Source of the DNA: Sphingobacterium sp. UT-1RO-CII-1
Lineage (GTDB): Bacteria > Bacteroidota > Bacteroidia > Sphingobacteriales > Sphingobacteriaceae
Assembly: GCF_026711005.1 (NCBI RefSeq)
Contig: NZ_JAPPVJ010000006.1
Coordinates: 1 to 64,000 of the forward strand
DNA length: 64,000 nucleotides
Direction: 5' to 3'
In this document: positions 1 to 7,779 of the stretch, piece after piece
Position numbering within the stretch: position 1 is the stretch's first letter
Layout: the number at the start of each line of letters is the position of its first letter
Notes under the pieces: model-generated
Database searches by the model: none
The model's input: only the letters and a program-made list of their open reading frames with translations
What the model was told of the DNA's origin: nothing
Program-made: the position numbers and the translations under genes

Positions 1-62
1 AGCCCCGCACAGGAATAGCCCTGTCTAAGCAAGATCTAAGCCCCGGCTACAACGAAAAAACA

Positions 63-112
63 ACGGACTCTAGCGGACTTCCACGCATATTAACGGACTT
101 TAACGCACTTTA
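63..112. repeat. Five degenerate 10-bp tandem repeats
   Basis: Five consecutive 10-base units start at 63, 73, 83, 93 and 103 and share an approximate consensus ACGGACTTTA. The last two units differ at one position; the third is the most diverged. The unit length is not a multiple of three and is close to one DNA helical turn, so this is unlikely to be coding. Its function is unknown. Confidence 0.7.
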
Positions 113-292
113 AAAGGAAACCGGAGTCATATAAAAGAAAAGAACAAAAGATACTCCCCTAAAGAAGCAATGTACAAGATAGGCAATTAAAAAGACAAAT
201 GCCATCCAAACAACAACTAAACATAATTGCTTAAAACATAAACAGCACCACTTATTAATCTATAATAGATAAGGTCTATTTAAAACACATTT

Positions 293-317
293 TCTTACGC
301 CAAAGTATGGCGTAAGA
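293..317 (-). terminator. Hairpin downstream of the Fsr-type MFS gene
   Basis: A 10-bp stem (TCTTACGCCA pairing with TGGCGTAAGA) encloses a five-base loop, 14 bases past the stop of the minus-strand MFS gene. On the minus strand it is followed by an A-rich stretch and then TGTTTT. It is therefore a weak intrinsic terminator or a 3'-end stabiliser, not a textbook terminator. Confidence 0.55.
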
Positions 318-330
318 GAACGGTTCAATT

Positions 331-1539
331 CTATTTCCTAAAATTTGGTAAAAAGCCTGCTACAATTCCGATTAAAGGCAAATAAGCACAAATATGGAAA
401 ACGTATATAATACTTGTTCTATCAGCGAGCCAGCCCAAAACTGCAGAACCTAAACCTCCCATTCCAAAAGCAAAACCAAAAAACAATCCCGCAATAAGGC
501 CCACTTTACCAGGCATAAGATCAGTAGCATAAACTAATATAGCGGAAAAAGCAGATGAAATGATAACCCCAATTATAATTGCCATCACCACAGTCATTGT
601 CAAATCCATATGTGGTAATAGTAATGTAAATGGTGCTGCTCCTAAAATAGACACCCATATAATTAATTTTCTTCCATACTTATCCCCTAGTGGCCCTCCC
701 AAAATAGTCCCAGCAGCAACAGCAGCTAAAAAAGCAAATAAATAAATCTGAGATTGCTGAACGCTCACATCAAACTTATCAATAAGATAGAAAGTAAAAT
801 AACTAGTCATGGACGCCATGTAAAAGTATTTTGAAAAAATCAATAACAACAAGATAACAATAGAGGTTGTAATCTTGGATTTACTCAAAGCATTACTAGA
901 GACTTCAACACTACCTTGTACTGCACTTACAGGCTTCGGTTGCATATTCACTTTATACCAATTCCCTACTATCGTTAATATAACTATTGCTAAAAGAGCA
1001 AAAAGACCAAACCAACGAATATAAGGCTGTCCATAAGGAACTATAATTGCGGCCGCCATTAATGGTCCTATCGCACTGCCGGCATTACCCCCTACCTGAA
1101 AAATAGATTGCGCTAAACCTTTCTTCCCTCCCGACGCTAGCTGTGCAACACGTGAAGCTTCTGGATGAAAAATAGATGACCCCATCCCCACAAAACAAAC
1201 AGACATTAAAATCATCAAAAAACTATTTGCAAATGACAATGACAATAAACCAACTAAAGTGATCCCCATCCCAATAGCTAGGGATCGAGGGTTAGGATTT
1301 CTATCGGTATAGTAACCAACAAACGGCTGTAACAGTGAAGCCGATAATTGAAACACAAGTGTTATCAATCCGATTTGAGTAAAAGTCAGATTAAAACTAT
1401 CCTTTAAAACAGGATAAACCGACGGAATAACGGACTGTAAAAGATCATTTAAAAAATGTCCAAAACTAATAGCAAACAAAATACTGTAAACCGTTCCTTT
1501 AGTTAGTTGATTTGCCGTAGTGGCAGAGGCTGATTTCAT
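331..1539 (-). CDS. MFS transporter, fosmidomycin-resistance (Fsr) family
   Basis: This 402-residue integral inner-membrane protein has about 12 hydrophobic segments. The N-terminal region SFGHFLNDLLQSVIPSVYP and the segment GSSIFHPEAS are typical of the Fsr family, proton-driven exporters related to E. coli Fsr. The true substrate cannot be read from the sequence. The start is an ATG at 1539. The GntR-type regulator gene ends 65 bases upstream on the same strand with no clear promoter between them, so the two are probably cotranscribed and the regulator may control this exporter. A general small-molecule exporter is the main alternative to a fosmidomycin pump. Confidence 0.88.
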   Translation of the reverse strand: MKSASATTANQLTKGTVYSILFAISFGHFLNDLLQSVIPSVYPVLKDSFNLTFTQIGLITLVFQLSASLLQPFVGYYTDRNPNPRSLAIGMGITLVGLLSLSFANSFLMILMSVCFVGMGSSIFHPEASRVAQLASGGKKGLAQSIFQVGGNAGSAIGPLMAAAIIVPYGQPYIRWFGLFALLAIVILTIVGNWYKVNMQPKPVSAVQGSVEVSSNALSKSKITTSIVILLLLIFSKYFYMASMTSYFTFYLIDKFDVSVQQSQIYLFAFLAAVAAGTILGGPLGDKYGRKLIIWVSILGAAPFTLLLPHMDLTMTVVMAIIIGVIISSAFSAILVYATDLMPGKVGLIAGLFFGFAFGMGGLGSAVLGWLADRTSIIYVFHICAYLPLIGIVAGFLPNFRK

Positions 1540-1604
1540 TATATTTATCTATATTATATAACACCAATCGGTACACGATCAGTTATTTTTTTTAAAAGAG
1601 TTAA

Positions 1605-2252
1605 TCACACCACAGTTATAATCTGCTTCAAAACACTTAATGTTCTTTTACTATCCTGCTGCTTAATGCCTAGGCATAACATTTCATGTAACTCGTGTGT
1701 CAATAAAAAAGAACTCGTATCTGCAAACTGCTGCATAAACGACTCCACAACATACACAGAAGATGCCCGATACAACTCTGCCAAAATATTATTCCCACAT
1801 GCATCAGCAATAGCTTGATGAAAATTCACATCAGCCTTAATAGCTGCAACAACATCCCCTTCTTTAGCATATTTATAACGTTCAACTAAAGCAGCTTCCA
1901 TTTTCTCAAGATGTTCGTTCTTTCTATTCAAAACAGCTTTTTCAGCTATTCGCATCTCCAATAAATGACGCACTTCAACCACATCTAACAAATTAGCACG
2001 CTCAAATTTATCGAACAAGGATTCCCTACCGACCACACAAGTAACAAAGGTTCCTACCCCTTGCCGAACATCTAAAAAAGCGGAGTTCACTAGTATTTTA
2101 ATAGCTTCACGGATTGTAGATCGCCCCACACCGAATGTATTCATGAGCTCAGGCTCTGCGGGCAATTTCATACCTAAGGCATAATCTCCCGCCTTTATAT
2201 GTAATCGAATACGATCAGCTACCTGCTCAGCTAAAGATTTTCTTTTCAACAT
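1605..2252 (-). CDS. GntR/FadR-subfamily transcriptional regulator
   Basis: The protein has 215 residues. An N-terminal winged helix (about residues 5-70) contains the GntR signature around PAEPELMNTFGVGRSTIREA. A helical FCD-type effector domain (about 85-205) includes acidic and histidine residues such as the stretch around KADVNFHQAIADACGN, which in this family binds a metal or carboxylate ligand. It probably represses its own operon and the downstream Fsr-type exporter. A full -33/-7 promoter lies just upstream, and a small palindrome sits between that promoter and the ATG. The ligand is unknown. Confidence 0.88.
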   Translation of the reverse strand: MLKRKSLAEQVADRIRLHIKAGDYALGMKLPAEPELMNTFGVGRSTIREAIKILVNSAFLDVRQGVGTFVTCVVGRESLFDKFERANLLDVVEVRHLLEMRIAEKAVLNRKNEHLEKMEAALVERYKYAKEGDVVAAIKADVNFHQAIADACGNNILAELYRASSVYVVESFMQQFADTSSFLLTHELHEMLCLGIKQQDSKRTLSVLKQIITVV

Positions 2253-2255
2253 AAG

Positions 2256-2266
2256 TCATCTGATGA
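2256..2266. promoter_or_regulatory. Candidate operator of the GntR regulator
   Basis: The palindrome TCAT-ctg-ATGA lies four bases upstream of the regulator's ATG and downstream of its -7 element, near the expected transcription start. Its position fits autoregulation, but an 11-base palindrome in AT-rich DNA can occur by chance. Confidence 0.3.
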
Positions 2267-2277
2267 TATGATGTTTG

Positions 2278-2308
2278 CAAAGCTAATAATTCTCTACTAT
2301 TCTCCAAA
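2278..2308 (-). promoter_or_regulatory. Bacteroidetes-type promoter of the GntR-Fsr unit
   Basis: On the minus strand TTTG (2308-2305) is followed by exactly 19 bases and then TAGCTTTG (2285-2278). This matches the Bacteroidetes primary sigma consensus (TTTG, N19, TAnnTTTG). Transcription would start around 2272, leaving a leader of about 20 bases before the ATG at 2252. Confidence 0.75.
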
Positions 2309-2448
2309 AGCAATTTCCTTTTTTACACTTAAAAAATTATCCATTCCCTTTCCCTAGAGATTAAGAAAAAAACACATATACAAGTACACCAAACCTAACA
2401 GCTTCAAATTAAGTATCAACAAAACCAAAAGTGGGATGAAAAAAAACC

Positions 2449-2456
2449 TAAATTTG
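2449..2456 (+). promoter_or_regulatory. -7 element for the DHA2 MFS gene
   Basis: TAAATTTG matches the Bacteroidetes -7 consensus TAnnTTTG and lies 26 bases before the ATG at 2483. I see no good -33 TTTG at the expected distance, so only half of the promoter is supported. Confidence 0.5.
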
Positions 2457-2482
2457 CCGAAAAATCATCTACTATATACTAA

Positions 2483-3847
2483 ATGCGCAAACAAGTCATT
2501 TTAATCCTAGCCTCTATAGGCACATTTGTAGAAGCTCTCGACATAGCTATCATCAACTTAACTATTCCAACTATACAAGAGCAGTTTAATATCACAAACG
2601 ACACTGTACAATGGCTACAAACGCTCTATGTGCTTTTTTTTGGAGGCTTTTTAATCATTGGCGGAAAGCTGGCAGACCAAGTCGGCAGAAAAAAGATGTT
2701 TATTGGTGGAGGCGTTTTATTTATGCTTGCTTCATTGGGAGCGGGTTTGTCAGAAAACTTCGAAAGTTTGGCCCTGTTTAGAGCTCTTCAAGGCTTTGCC
2801 GCCGCCCTCGTTATGCCAGCCTCTTTATCTTTAGTAACCCATACCTTTCAAGAACCTAAAGAGCGAAGCCGAGCTGTCGGTATATTTAGCTCTTTTGCAG
2901 CCATTGGCTCAGGTAGCGGATTATCAATTGGAGGAATAATTAGCACCTATTGGAGTTGGCACTGGGTCTTTCTTATCAATGTACCTATACTAGCCATTAC
3001 TCTTTTATTGTCTATTTATTATATTCCTAAAGACGAAATAAAACAAGATGATTTAAAAACAGATTATTTCTCCGGATTTCTGCTCGTCATCAGTTTACTG
3101 TTATTGACTTTTGGTGTTCAAAAACTAAACAGCTTTCAAGAAAATCCCTATCTAATTAGTTCAAGCTTGTTTATAGGAGCTATATTCCTTCTTTTAGCAA
3201 TTCATCGTATCCGTACTTTAGAAAACCCACTGATCGACCCTTCTATTTTTAAAGAAAGATCAGTTGTGCTATCTAACGTAGGTTTTTTCTTCCTAGGAGC
3301 AATGTTTGTAGGCTTCCTCTTTTCTATTTCCCTGATGCTACAAAATGATATGCATCACACATCTGCAGCTGCAGGTTTGATGCTTGTTCCTTTCAGCATT
3401 CTTTCGGCATTAATAGCAAAGTTCATTCTTCCCCTTATTATAAAACGTATTGATCCTCCAAAAATGGGCATACTTGGTATGTCGTTCATGGTAGCCGGCA
3501 ACTTACTGCTTTTACTAGCTACCTACTTGGGGCACCCGTTAATCATTGTTTTATTAGCAGCTGCCTGTATTTCCGGAATTGGTATGACCATTTGCTTTAC
3601 AAGCTTATCCGTACTTGGCGTACGTGATATATCTCAAAAAGATTATGGGCTTGCATCTAGTTTAACAAGCACAACGTACTTCTTAGGCGCAGGAATAGGT
3701 CTTTCGTTTATAACCTTCATCAGCCAATTTTTTCCGTCAAATCTAGCGGTCAGCCCATTCAGCTTGCTTGTTTTAACATCTTACGCACTTTGCGGACTGA
3801 TTTTACTTATAGATTTTACAAAAAAAGACCAACACGACAGCAGATAA
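2483..3847 (+). CDS. MFS drug exporter, DHA2 (EmrB/QacA-like) family
   Basis: This 454-residue inner-membrane protein has about 14 hydrophobic segments, the topology of the DHA2 drug:proton antiporters. The N-terminal segment EALDIAIINLTIPTIQ is the family's TM1 motif with the conserved acidic residue. GGKLADQVGRKK in the first cytoplasmic loop is the MFS motif A. It probably exports hydrophobic or cationic toxic compounds, though the substrate is not predictable. It diverges from the GntR-Fsr unit and has its own -7 element. A long perfect hairpin follows the stop codon. Confidence 0.88.
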   Translation: MRKQVILILASIGTFVEALDIAIINLTIPTIQEQFNITNDTVQWLQTLYVLFFGGFLIIGGKLADQVGRKKMFIGGGVLFMLASLGAGLSENFESLALFRALQGFAAALVMPASLSLVTHTFQEPKERSRAVGIFSSFAAIGSGSGLSIGGIISTYWSWHWVFLINVPILAITLLLSIYYIPKDEIKQDDLKTDYFSGFLLVISLLLLTFGVQKLNSFQENPYLISSSLFIGAIFLLLAIHRIRTLENPLIDPSIFKERSVVLSNVGFFFLGAMFVGFLFSISLMLQNDMHHTSAAAGLMLVPFSILSALIAKFILPLIIKRIDPPKMGILGMSFMVAGNLLLLLATYLGHPLIIVLLAAACISGIGMTICFTSLSVLGVRDISQKDYGLASSLTSTTYFLGAGIGLSFITFISQFFPSNLAVSPFSLLVLTSYALCGLILLIDFTKKDQHDSR

Positions 3848-3900
3848 AAGAACAACAACTGTATTAAATTCAATACGTTAACACTAATTATGTCCCTCTT

Positions 3901-3951
3901 ATAGGGCAACTATTATCTTTCTTAGTAGATTAAAGATAATAGTTGCCCTAT
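3901..3951 (+). terminator. Long perfect hairpin after the DHA2 MFS gene
   Basis: Perfect 20-bp arms (3901-3920 and 3932-3951) enclose an 11-base loop, starting 53 bases past the MFS stop codon. The following bases are AT-rich but contain no clean U-run. It could terminate transcription or protect the mRNA 3' end. Confidence 0.65.
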
Positions 3952-4214
3952 ATTATGTTCCTCCGAACCACACTACCCGCACTTTACTCGACAAACATAC
4001 ATCGGCCACTGATAATCAACAAAATGGCACATCATTTGCAAATGTATGTATTCATAATTTAGGTTAATAATTGGTTTAGGAGCTTCAAAATCGCCCGATT
4101 TTAAGCTCCTTATTTTTTCAATCATGTACAACGGTAACCAAAAACTTAGTATATTCATATCCATATTGATAAACTTACTTGATTATAAAACACCATATCC
4201 CAGTATCTTATACA
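3952..4214 (+). other. Sulfatase leader region, possible small RNA
   Basis: No convincing gene is present. The stretch starts right after the long hairpin and contains an intrinsic terminator at 4078-4118. About 100 bases separate that terminator from the sulfatase ATG at 4215. A transcript ending at 4118 would be either a small RNA of up to about 160 bases or an attenuated leader of the sulfatase gene. I recognise no known riboswitch fold and no clear -7 element. Confidence 0.35.
4078..4118 (+). terminator. Intrinsic terminator upstream of the sulfatase gene
   Basis: The outer stem AGGAGCTT/AAGCTCCT and inner stem AAAATC/GATTTT are separated by a single bulged C, with a GCCC loop, and are followed by TATTTTTT. 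This is a canonical plus-strand intrinsic terminator. It lies before, not after, the sulfatase gene. Confidence 0.8.
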
Positions 4215-5591
4215 ATGAAACAACGACCTACTTATATCATTTATCTACTACTTTTCTTTGTAATTGTATCGACAAATCAACCTATAAAAGCACAGAACCG
4301 CCCAAATATCATACTTGTTCTCACAGACGACTTGGGCTACTCTGATATAGGCGCCTATGGAAATCCATCTATTTCTACACCTTTCCTCGACTCCATGGCA
4401 TACGAAGGTGTAAAAGCGACACATTATGTAGTAATAAATCCTACTTGCACCCCCTCTCGCGCAGGTTTATTAACAGGTCGTTACCCTACAAGGTATAATT
4501 TAAACGACCCCATAGGTCCTGGATCAAAACTAGGTCTACCAGATGAAGAAATAACAATCGCCGAAGTACTAAAGACAAAAGGTTATAATACCGGCATTAT
4601 TGGAAAATGGCATTTAGGAGATCAACATTCCTATCACCACCCGAACGCACAGGGTTTTGACTACTTCTATGGCATGCTATACAGCCACGATTACCGTAGC
4701 CCTTATGTACAAACGGATACAGTCATGAAAATATTTAGAAACCGCTCAGTAGAAATCACTCAGCCGGCAGATTCCGATCTGAGCAAACTCTATCATAAAG
4801 AAGCTATGCAGTTTATCAATCGTCAAAAGGCCAATGAACCATTTTTTCTCTATTACGCTCATAATTTCCCACATCTGCCAATAGCTCATGGAATCAATAA
4901 AGACCCCGATTCAAACGAGCATCCAGCAGGCCCTTTGGCAATAGTCCTTGAAGATTTAGATACTAAACTATCACAATTGTGGACAGAAGTACAGCGTCTA
5001 GGATTCGAAGAAAACACTATCTTTATCTTCACCAGCGATAACGGCCCCTGGATTGAATACCCATCGCGCATGTCCGATGATATGGTCACTAAAAACTGGC
5101 ATGTGGGCACTGCTGGTATGCTCAGAGGATCTAAAGCTCAAACTTATGAAGGAGGTATACGTGTCCCTTTCATTATTTCGGGTACACAGCAAATTGCCAA
5201 GAAAAAGACAATAAGATCCGCTATAAGTAACCTCGACCTATTACCCACGATAATTGACTGGACTTCCGCCTCTTTTGAACAGTCCGAAATTTTAGATGGG
5301 CAATCCATAGCTGATTTACTTTCGGGGGAAATAACCGAACAAAATTTTAAACACAGACCTATTTACGTCGTTAATCACGGTATACCTGAGGCAGTTAAGC
5401 TAGGCAACTGGAAGTATAGAGAGGTAGAAGCAGGCGTCAATAACAATTCTGGAAAAGCATATACCGCTGCAAAGGAGCTTTTTAACGTTGCAGCAGACCC
5501 ATCAGAACGAAGCAATGTTATTCTTGACTACCCTGAAATAGCAAAAGAACTCAAAGCTTTATTCGACGCATTCGATGCTTATCCTAAATAA
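4215..5591 (+). CDS. Secreted sulfatase (arylsulfatase-type, formylglycine-dependent)
   Basis: This type I sulfatase has 458 residues from the chosen start and hydrolyses a sulfate ester, probably in the periplasm. A signal peptide covers about residues 1-26 (ending around IKAQ). Metal-binding aspartates lie in LTDDLGYSD (D38, D39). The catalytic cysteine to be converted to formylglycine is C78 in [18 protein letters not shown] (K131, H133) and a TSDNGPW motif complete the active site. An upstream in-frame ATG at 4179 exists, but starting at 4215 puts the hydrophobic signal at the N terminus. No anaerobic sulfatase-maturating enzyme is seen nearby. The substrate (glycan sulfate or aryl sulfate) is unknown. 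Confidence 0.92.
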   Translation: MKQRPTYIIYLLLFFVIVSTNQPIKAQNRPNIILVLTDDLGYSDIGAYGNPSISTPFLDSMAYEGVKATHYVVINPTCTPSRAGLLTGRYPTRYNLNDPIGPGSKLGLPDEEITIAEVLKTKGYNTGIIGKWHLGDQHSYHHPNAQGFDYFYGMLYSHDYRSPYVQTDTVMKIFRNRSVEITQPADSDLSKLYHKEAMQFINRQKANEPFFLYYAHNFPHLPIAHGINKDPDSNEHPAGPLAIVLEDLDTKLSQLWTEVQRLGFEENTIFIFTSDNGPWIEYPSRMSDDMVTKNWHVGTAGMLRGSKAQTYEGGIRVPFIISGTQQIAKKKTIRSAISNLDLLPTIIDWTSASFEQSEILDGQSIADLLSGEITEQNFKHRPIYVVNHGIPEAVKLGNWKYREVEAGVNNNSGKAYTAAKELFNVAADPSERSNVILDYPEIAKELKALFDAFDAYPK

Positions 5592-5600
5592 AAAACACGT

Positions 5601-6074
5601 TTAAGTCAAGTCCACAAAAGAGGCATTAACAGCCCTTGCCAGATCATCTGCAGATAAGACAAGTTGGAGGCCTCTTTTACCAGCACTGACAAAAATAGAA
5701 TCATAATTTCTAGCTGTACTATCAATAAACGTGGGGAATAACTTTTTCATACCTAGTGGCGAACACCCTCCCCTCACATAACCTGTAACAGCAAGGAGAT
5801 CTTTCATAGGTATTAACTCACATTTTTTCACGGTTAATACCTTTGCCATCTTTTTCAAGTCCAGAGTTTTTCCTCCCGGCACTATCGCAACAGTATAAGA
5901 GTTCGTATTATCTTTCACTACCAATGTTTTAAAAATCAAATTCGGATCTACTCCTTGATTTTCTGCAACATGAACTGCACTTAAATCATGCTCGTCTACC
6001 TCATATTCCTTAAGCTGATAAGTAATATTACGACTATCCAACCATCTTACTGCATTTGTTTTAACTGTTGCCAT
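5601..6074 (-). CDS. ybaK: YbaK-type Cys-tRNA(Pro) deacylase
   Basis: This cytoplasmic protein of about 157 residues belongs to the YbaK/EbsC family, which removes cysteine mischarged onto tRNA-Pro. Visible family features are LIFKTLVVKDN, the substrate-site lysine region around KKMAKVLTVKKCEL, and the glycine-rich segment VTGYVRGGCSPLG. The start at the ATG (6074) is preferred over a TTG two codons upstream. It is convergent with the sulfatase and lies 13 bases downstream of the ZIP transporter gene, so it may be cotranscribed with that gene. Confidence 0.9.
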   Translation of the reverse strand: MATVKTNAVRWLDSRNITYQLKEYEVDEHDLSAVHVAENQGVDPNLIFKTLVVKDNTNSYTVAIVPGGKTLDLKKMAKVLTVKKCELIPMKDLLAVTGYVRGGCSPLGMKKLFPTFIDSTARNYDSIFVSAGKRGLQLVLSADDLARAVNASFVDLT

Positions 6075-6087
6075 CCTCAAATATAAG

Positions 6088-6903
6088 CTAGCCTAATACA
6101 ACATCCAAACTCATCATCACAACAAACCCCAAACTAAAGCCCAATGTCGCAAAATCTGAATTATTGTTTTGCTGGGCTTCCGGTATAACCTCTTCAATTA
6201 CCACAAAAATCATCGCTCCAGCCGCAAAAGCCAAAGCATATGGCAATATCGGAGTAAAAAAACCCACTGCCACCGCACCAAGAACTGCAGCTATCGGCTC
6301 CACAACGGCCGAAAGTTGTCCATAGAAAAAGCTTTTCCTACGGCTCATTCCCATTCTTCTTAAAGGCATAGCTACCGCGATTCCTTCTGGCAAGTTCTGC
6401 AGTCCGATACCTATAGCTAAAATCACAGCGCCAGCAATACTAGCCTCTGGCATACCAGCCGCTACTGCCCCAAACAAAACCCCTACTGCTAATCCCTCAG
6501 GAATATTATGTAAGGTAATAGCTAATACAAGAAGTGTTGTTCGCTGCCACGGAGACTTCACTCCCTCCACCTGCTTAAAATTAACATGAAAATGAGGCAT
6601 CAACTTATCCAAAAGAAATAAACTTCCTACCCCTAATAAAAAACCGACAACAGCTGGCATAACTTGTACAAACCCATCCCCCTCTGACATTTCAATAGCA
6701 GGAATTAATAAACTCCATATACTTGCAGCAACCATTACACCACCAGTAAAACCCAACATTGTGTCGAGAAAATTCCGATTCATTGTTCTACAGAAAAACA
6801 CCACAGCAGCACCTAAGGCTGTTAAAAACCAAGTAAAAAGAGAAGCATAGAATGCCGCCAAAATGGGGTCTATCGTGCTTAAATAAACTACTATACTATC
6901 CAT
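6088..6903 (-). CDS. ZIP-family divalent metal transporter (GufA-like)
   Basis: This 271-residue inner-membrane protein has about eight hydrophobic segments. The two signature helices carry the metal-binding motifs LHNIPEGLAVGV and LQNLPEGIAVAMP, which marks ZIP transporters of the GufA/ZupT type that import Zn, Mn or Fe. It diverges from a DtxR/MntR-family regulator. A promoter with an embedded palindrome of the DtxR-site type (TTAG, N6, CTAA) lies directly upstream. Metal-dependent repression of this importer is therefore likely, with manganese or iron as the probable signal. Confidence 0.92.
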   Translation of the reverse strand: MDSIVVYLSTIDPILAAFYASLFTWFLTALGAAVVFFCRTMNRNFLDTMLGFTGGVMVAASIWSLLIPAIEMSEGDGFVQVMPAVVGFLLGVGSLFLLDKLMPHFHVNFKQVEGVKSPWQRTTLLVLAITLHNIPEGLAVGVLFGAVAAGMPEASIAGAVILAIGIGLQNLPEGIAVAMPLRRMGMSRRKSFFYGQLSAVVEPIAAVLGAVAVGFFTPILPYALAFAAGAMIFVVIEEVIPEAQQNNNSDFATLGFSLGFVVMMSLDVVLG

Positions 6904-6925
6904 CTATTAAAATCATATTTTCTAA

Positions 6926-6949
6926 ATCAAATCCTACATAGAATTTGAT
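6926..6949. repeat. Inverted repeat in the ZIP leader
   Basis: ATCAAAT and ATTTGAT (7-bp arms, 10-base spacer) lie downstream of the predicted ZIP promoter, around and just after its transcription start. It could be a second regulator site or an mRNA hairpin. Confidence 0.4.
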
Positions 6950-6957
6950 CCGTGAAA

Positions 6958-6988
6958 CAAAAATATAAAGTTAGCCTATTCTAACAAA
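6958..6988 (-). promoter_or_regulatory. Promoter of the ZIP transporter gene
   Basis: On the minus strand TTTG (6988-6985), exactly 19 bases, then TATTTTTG (6965-6958) matches the Bacteroidetes consensus. The start of transcription would be near 6951, about 48 bases before the ATG. The spacer contains the candidate DtxR-family operator. Confidence 0.75.
6970..6985. promoter_or_regulatory. Candidate DtxR/MntR operator
   Basis: GTTAG-cctatt-CTAAC is an inverted repeat with 5-bp arms. Its core TTAG-N6-CTAA resembles the TTAGG...CCTAA half sites bound by DtxR-family repressors. It fills most of the spacer between the -33 and -7 elements of the ZIP promoter, so a bound repressor would block RNA polymerase. 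The DtxR-family gene starts 55 bases away on the other strand. Confidence 0.65.
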
Positions 6989-7040
6989 ATATTTTTCAAT
7001 AAATATTATTAGACCATACTTACAATACTTACATTTGAAT

Positions 7041-7697
7041 ATGATTTCTAACACCGAAGAGAATTATTTAAAAGGTCTATTTATGCTTTCTGTAACAAAA
7101 GGCGAGGCAAACGTAAATGAACTTAGTAAGCTTTTAGACATCAAAATGCCCACTGTAAATAGCATGATGAAAAAACTAGCAGAGAAAAAGCTAGTTATTT
7201 ACCAAAGCTACAAGCCAATCAAACTAACTGAAGAAGGAAAAAAAGCAGCAGCACTTATAGTACGTAAACACAGACTCACAGAAATGTTTTTGGTAGAAAA
7301 AATGGGGTTCGGCTGGGACGAAGTACATGAAATTGCAGAACAAGTGGAGCATATTCAATCTCCATTATTTTTTAAAAAAATGGATGAAATATTAGGTCAT
7401 CCTAAAATAGACCCACACGGCTCCCCCATTCCAGACAAGGATGGCAATATCGATAACCCAAACTACCATCAGCTTAATGAGTGTGAAGTGGGGCAATCAG
7501 TTATCTTAAAAGCTGTACGACTTTCTTCTGACACTTTTTTAAAATTTTTAAACGCCCATCAAATGTCCTTAGGTACCATTATCACTATCACAGCTAAAGA
7601 AGAGTTTGATGGCAATATGACCTTAAGCTACGGCGATCAAAAATCACAAGTATTCAGCTATAAAGCATGTGAAAGACTTTTAGTGGAAAAACAATAA
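7041..7697 (+). CDS. DtxR/MntR-family metal-dependent repressor
   Basis: The protein has 219 residues. A winged helix (about 5-65) opens with TEENYLKGLF, typical of MntR/IdeR proteins, and has the recognition region MPTVNSMMKKL. The dimerisation/metal domain (about 70-140) contains HRLTEMFLVEKMGF, EVHEIAEQVEH and GHPKIDPHGSPIP, which carry the family's metal ligands (Glu, His). The C-terminal part (about 150-219) fits a FeoA/SH3-like domain. An in-frame TTG two codons upstream is an alternative start. It most likely senses Mn or Fe and represses the divergent ZIP importer. Confidence 0.92.
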   Translation: MISNTEENYLKGLFMLSVTKGEANVNELSKLLDIKMPTVNSMMKKLAEKKLVIYQSYKPIKLTEEGKKAAALIVRKHRLTEMFLVEKMGFGWDEVHEIAEQVEHIQSPLFFKKMDEILGHPKIDPHGSPIPDKDGNIDNPNYHQLNECEVGQSVILKAVRLSSDTFLKFLNAHQMSLGTIITITAKEEFDGNMTLSYGDQKSQVFSYKACERLLVEKQ

Positions 7698-7779
7698 CAA
7701 AAAAAACACTAACCATATTAGCTTTTAGTCTTCTAATCGGATATTATTCACAATTTAAAAAAAACACTTATCATTCTTT

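Larger units (their letters stand above)
1..330. other. Gene-free left edge
   Basis: No open frame in this stretch looks like a gene. The first 60 bases are richer in G and C than the rest and contain a short hairpin (ACAGG, six bases, CCTGT, positions 11-26). A degenerate 10-bp tandem repeat follows at 63-112, then AT-rich DNA. The stretch ends in a hairpin at 293-317 just past the stop of the minus-strand MFS gene. It may continue a repetitive intergenic element that lies mostly outside the window. Confidence 0.5.

Noticed and set aside
3973..4164. Minus-strand 63-codon open frame
   Set aside because: It covers a strong plus-strand terminator and the sulfatase leader, has no protein-like pattern, and no promoter is visible.
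7030..7037. TACATTTG as a -7 element for the DtxR-type gene
   Set aside because: It lies only 3 bases before the ATG and has no -33 partner; transcription would start inside the gene and remove the conserved N terminus.
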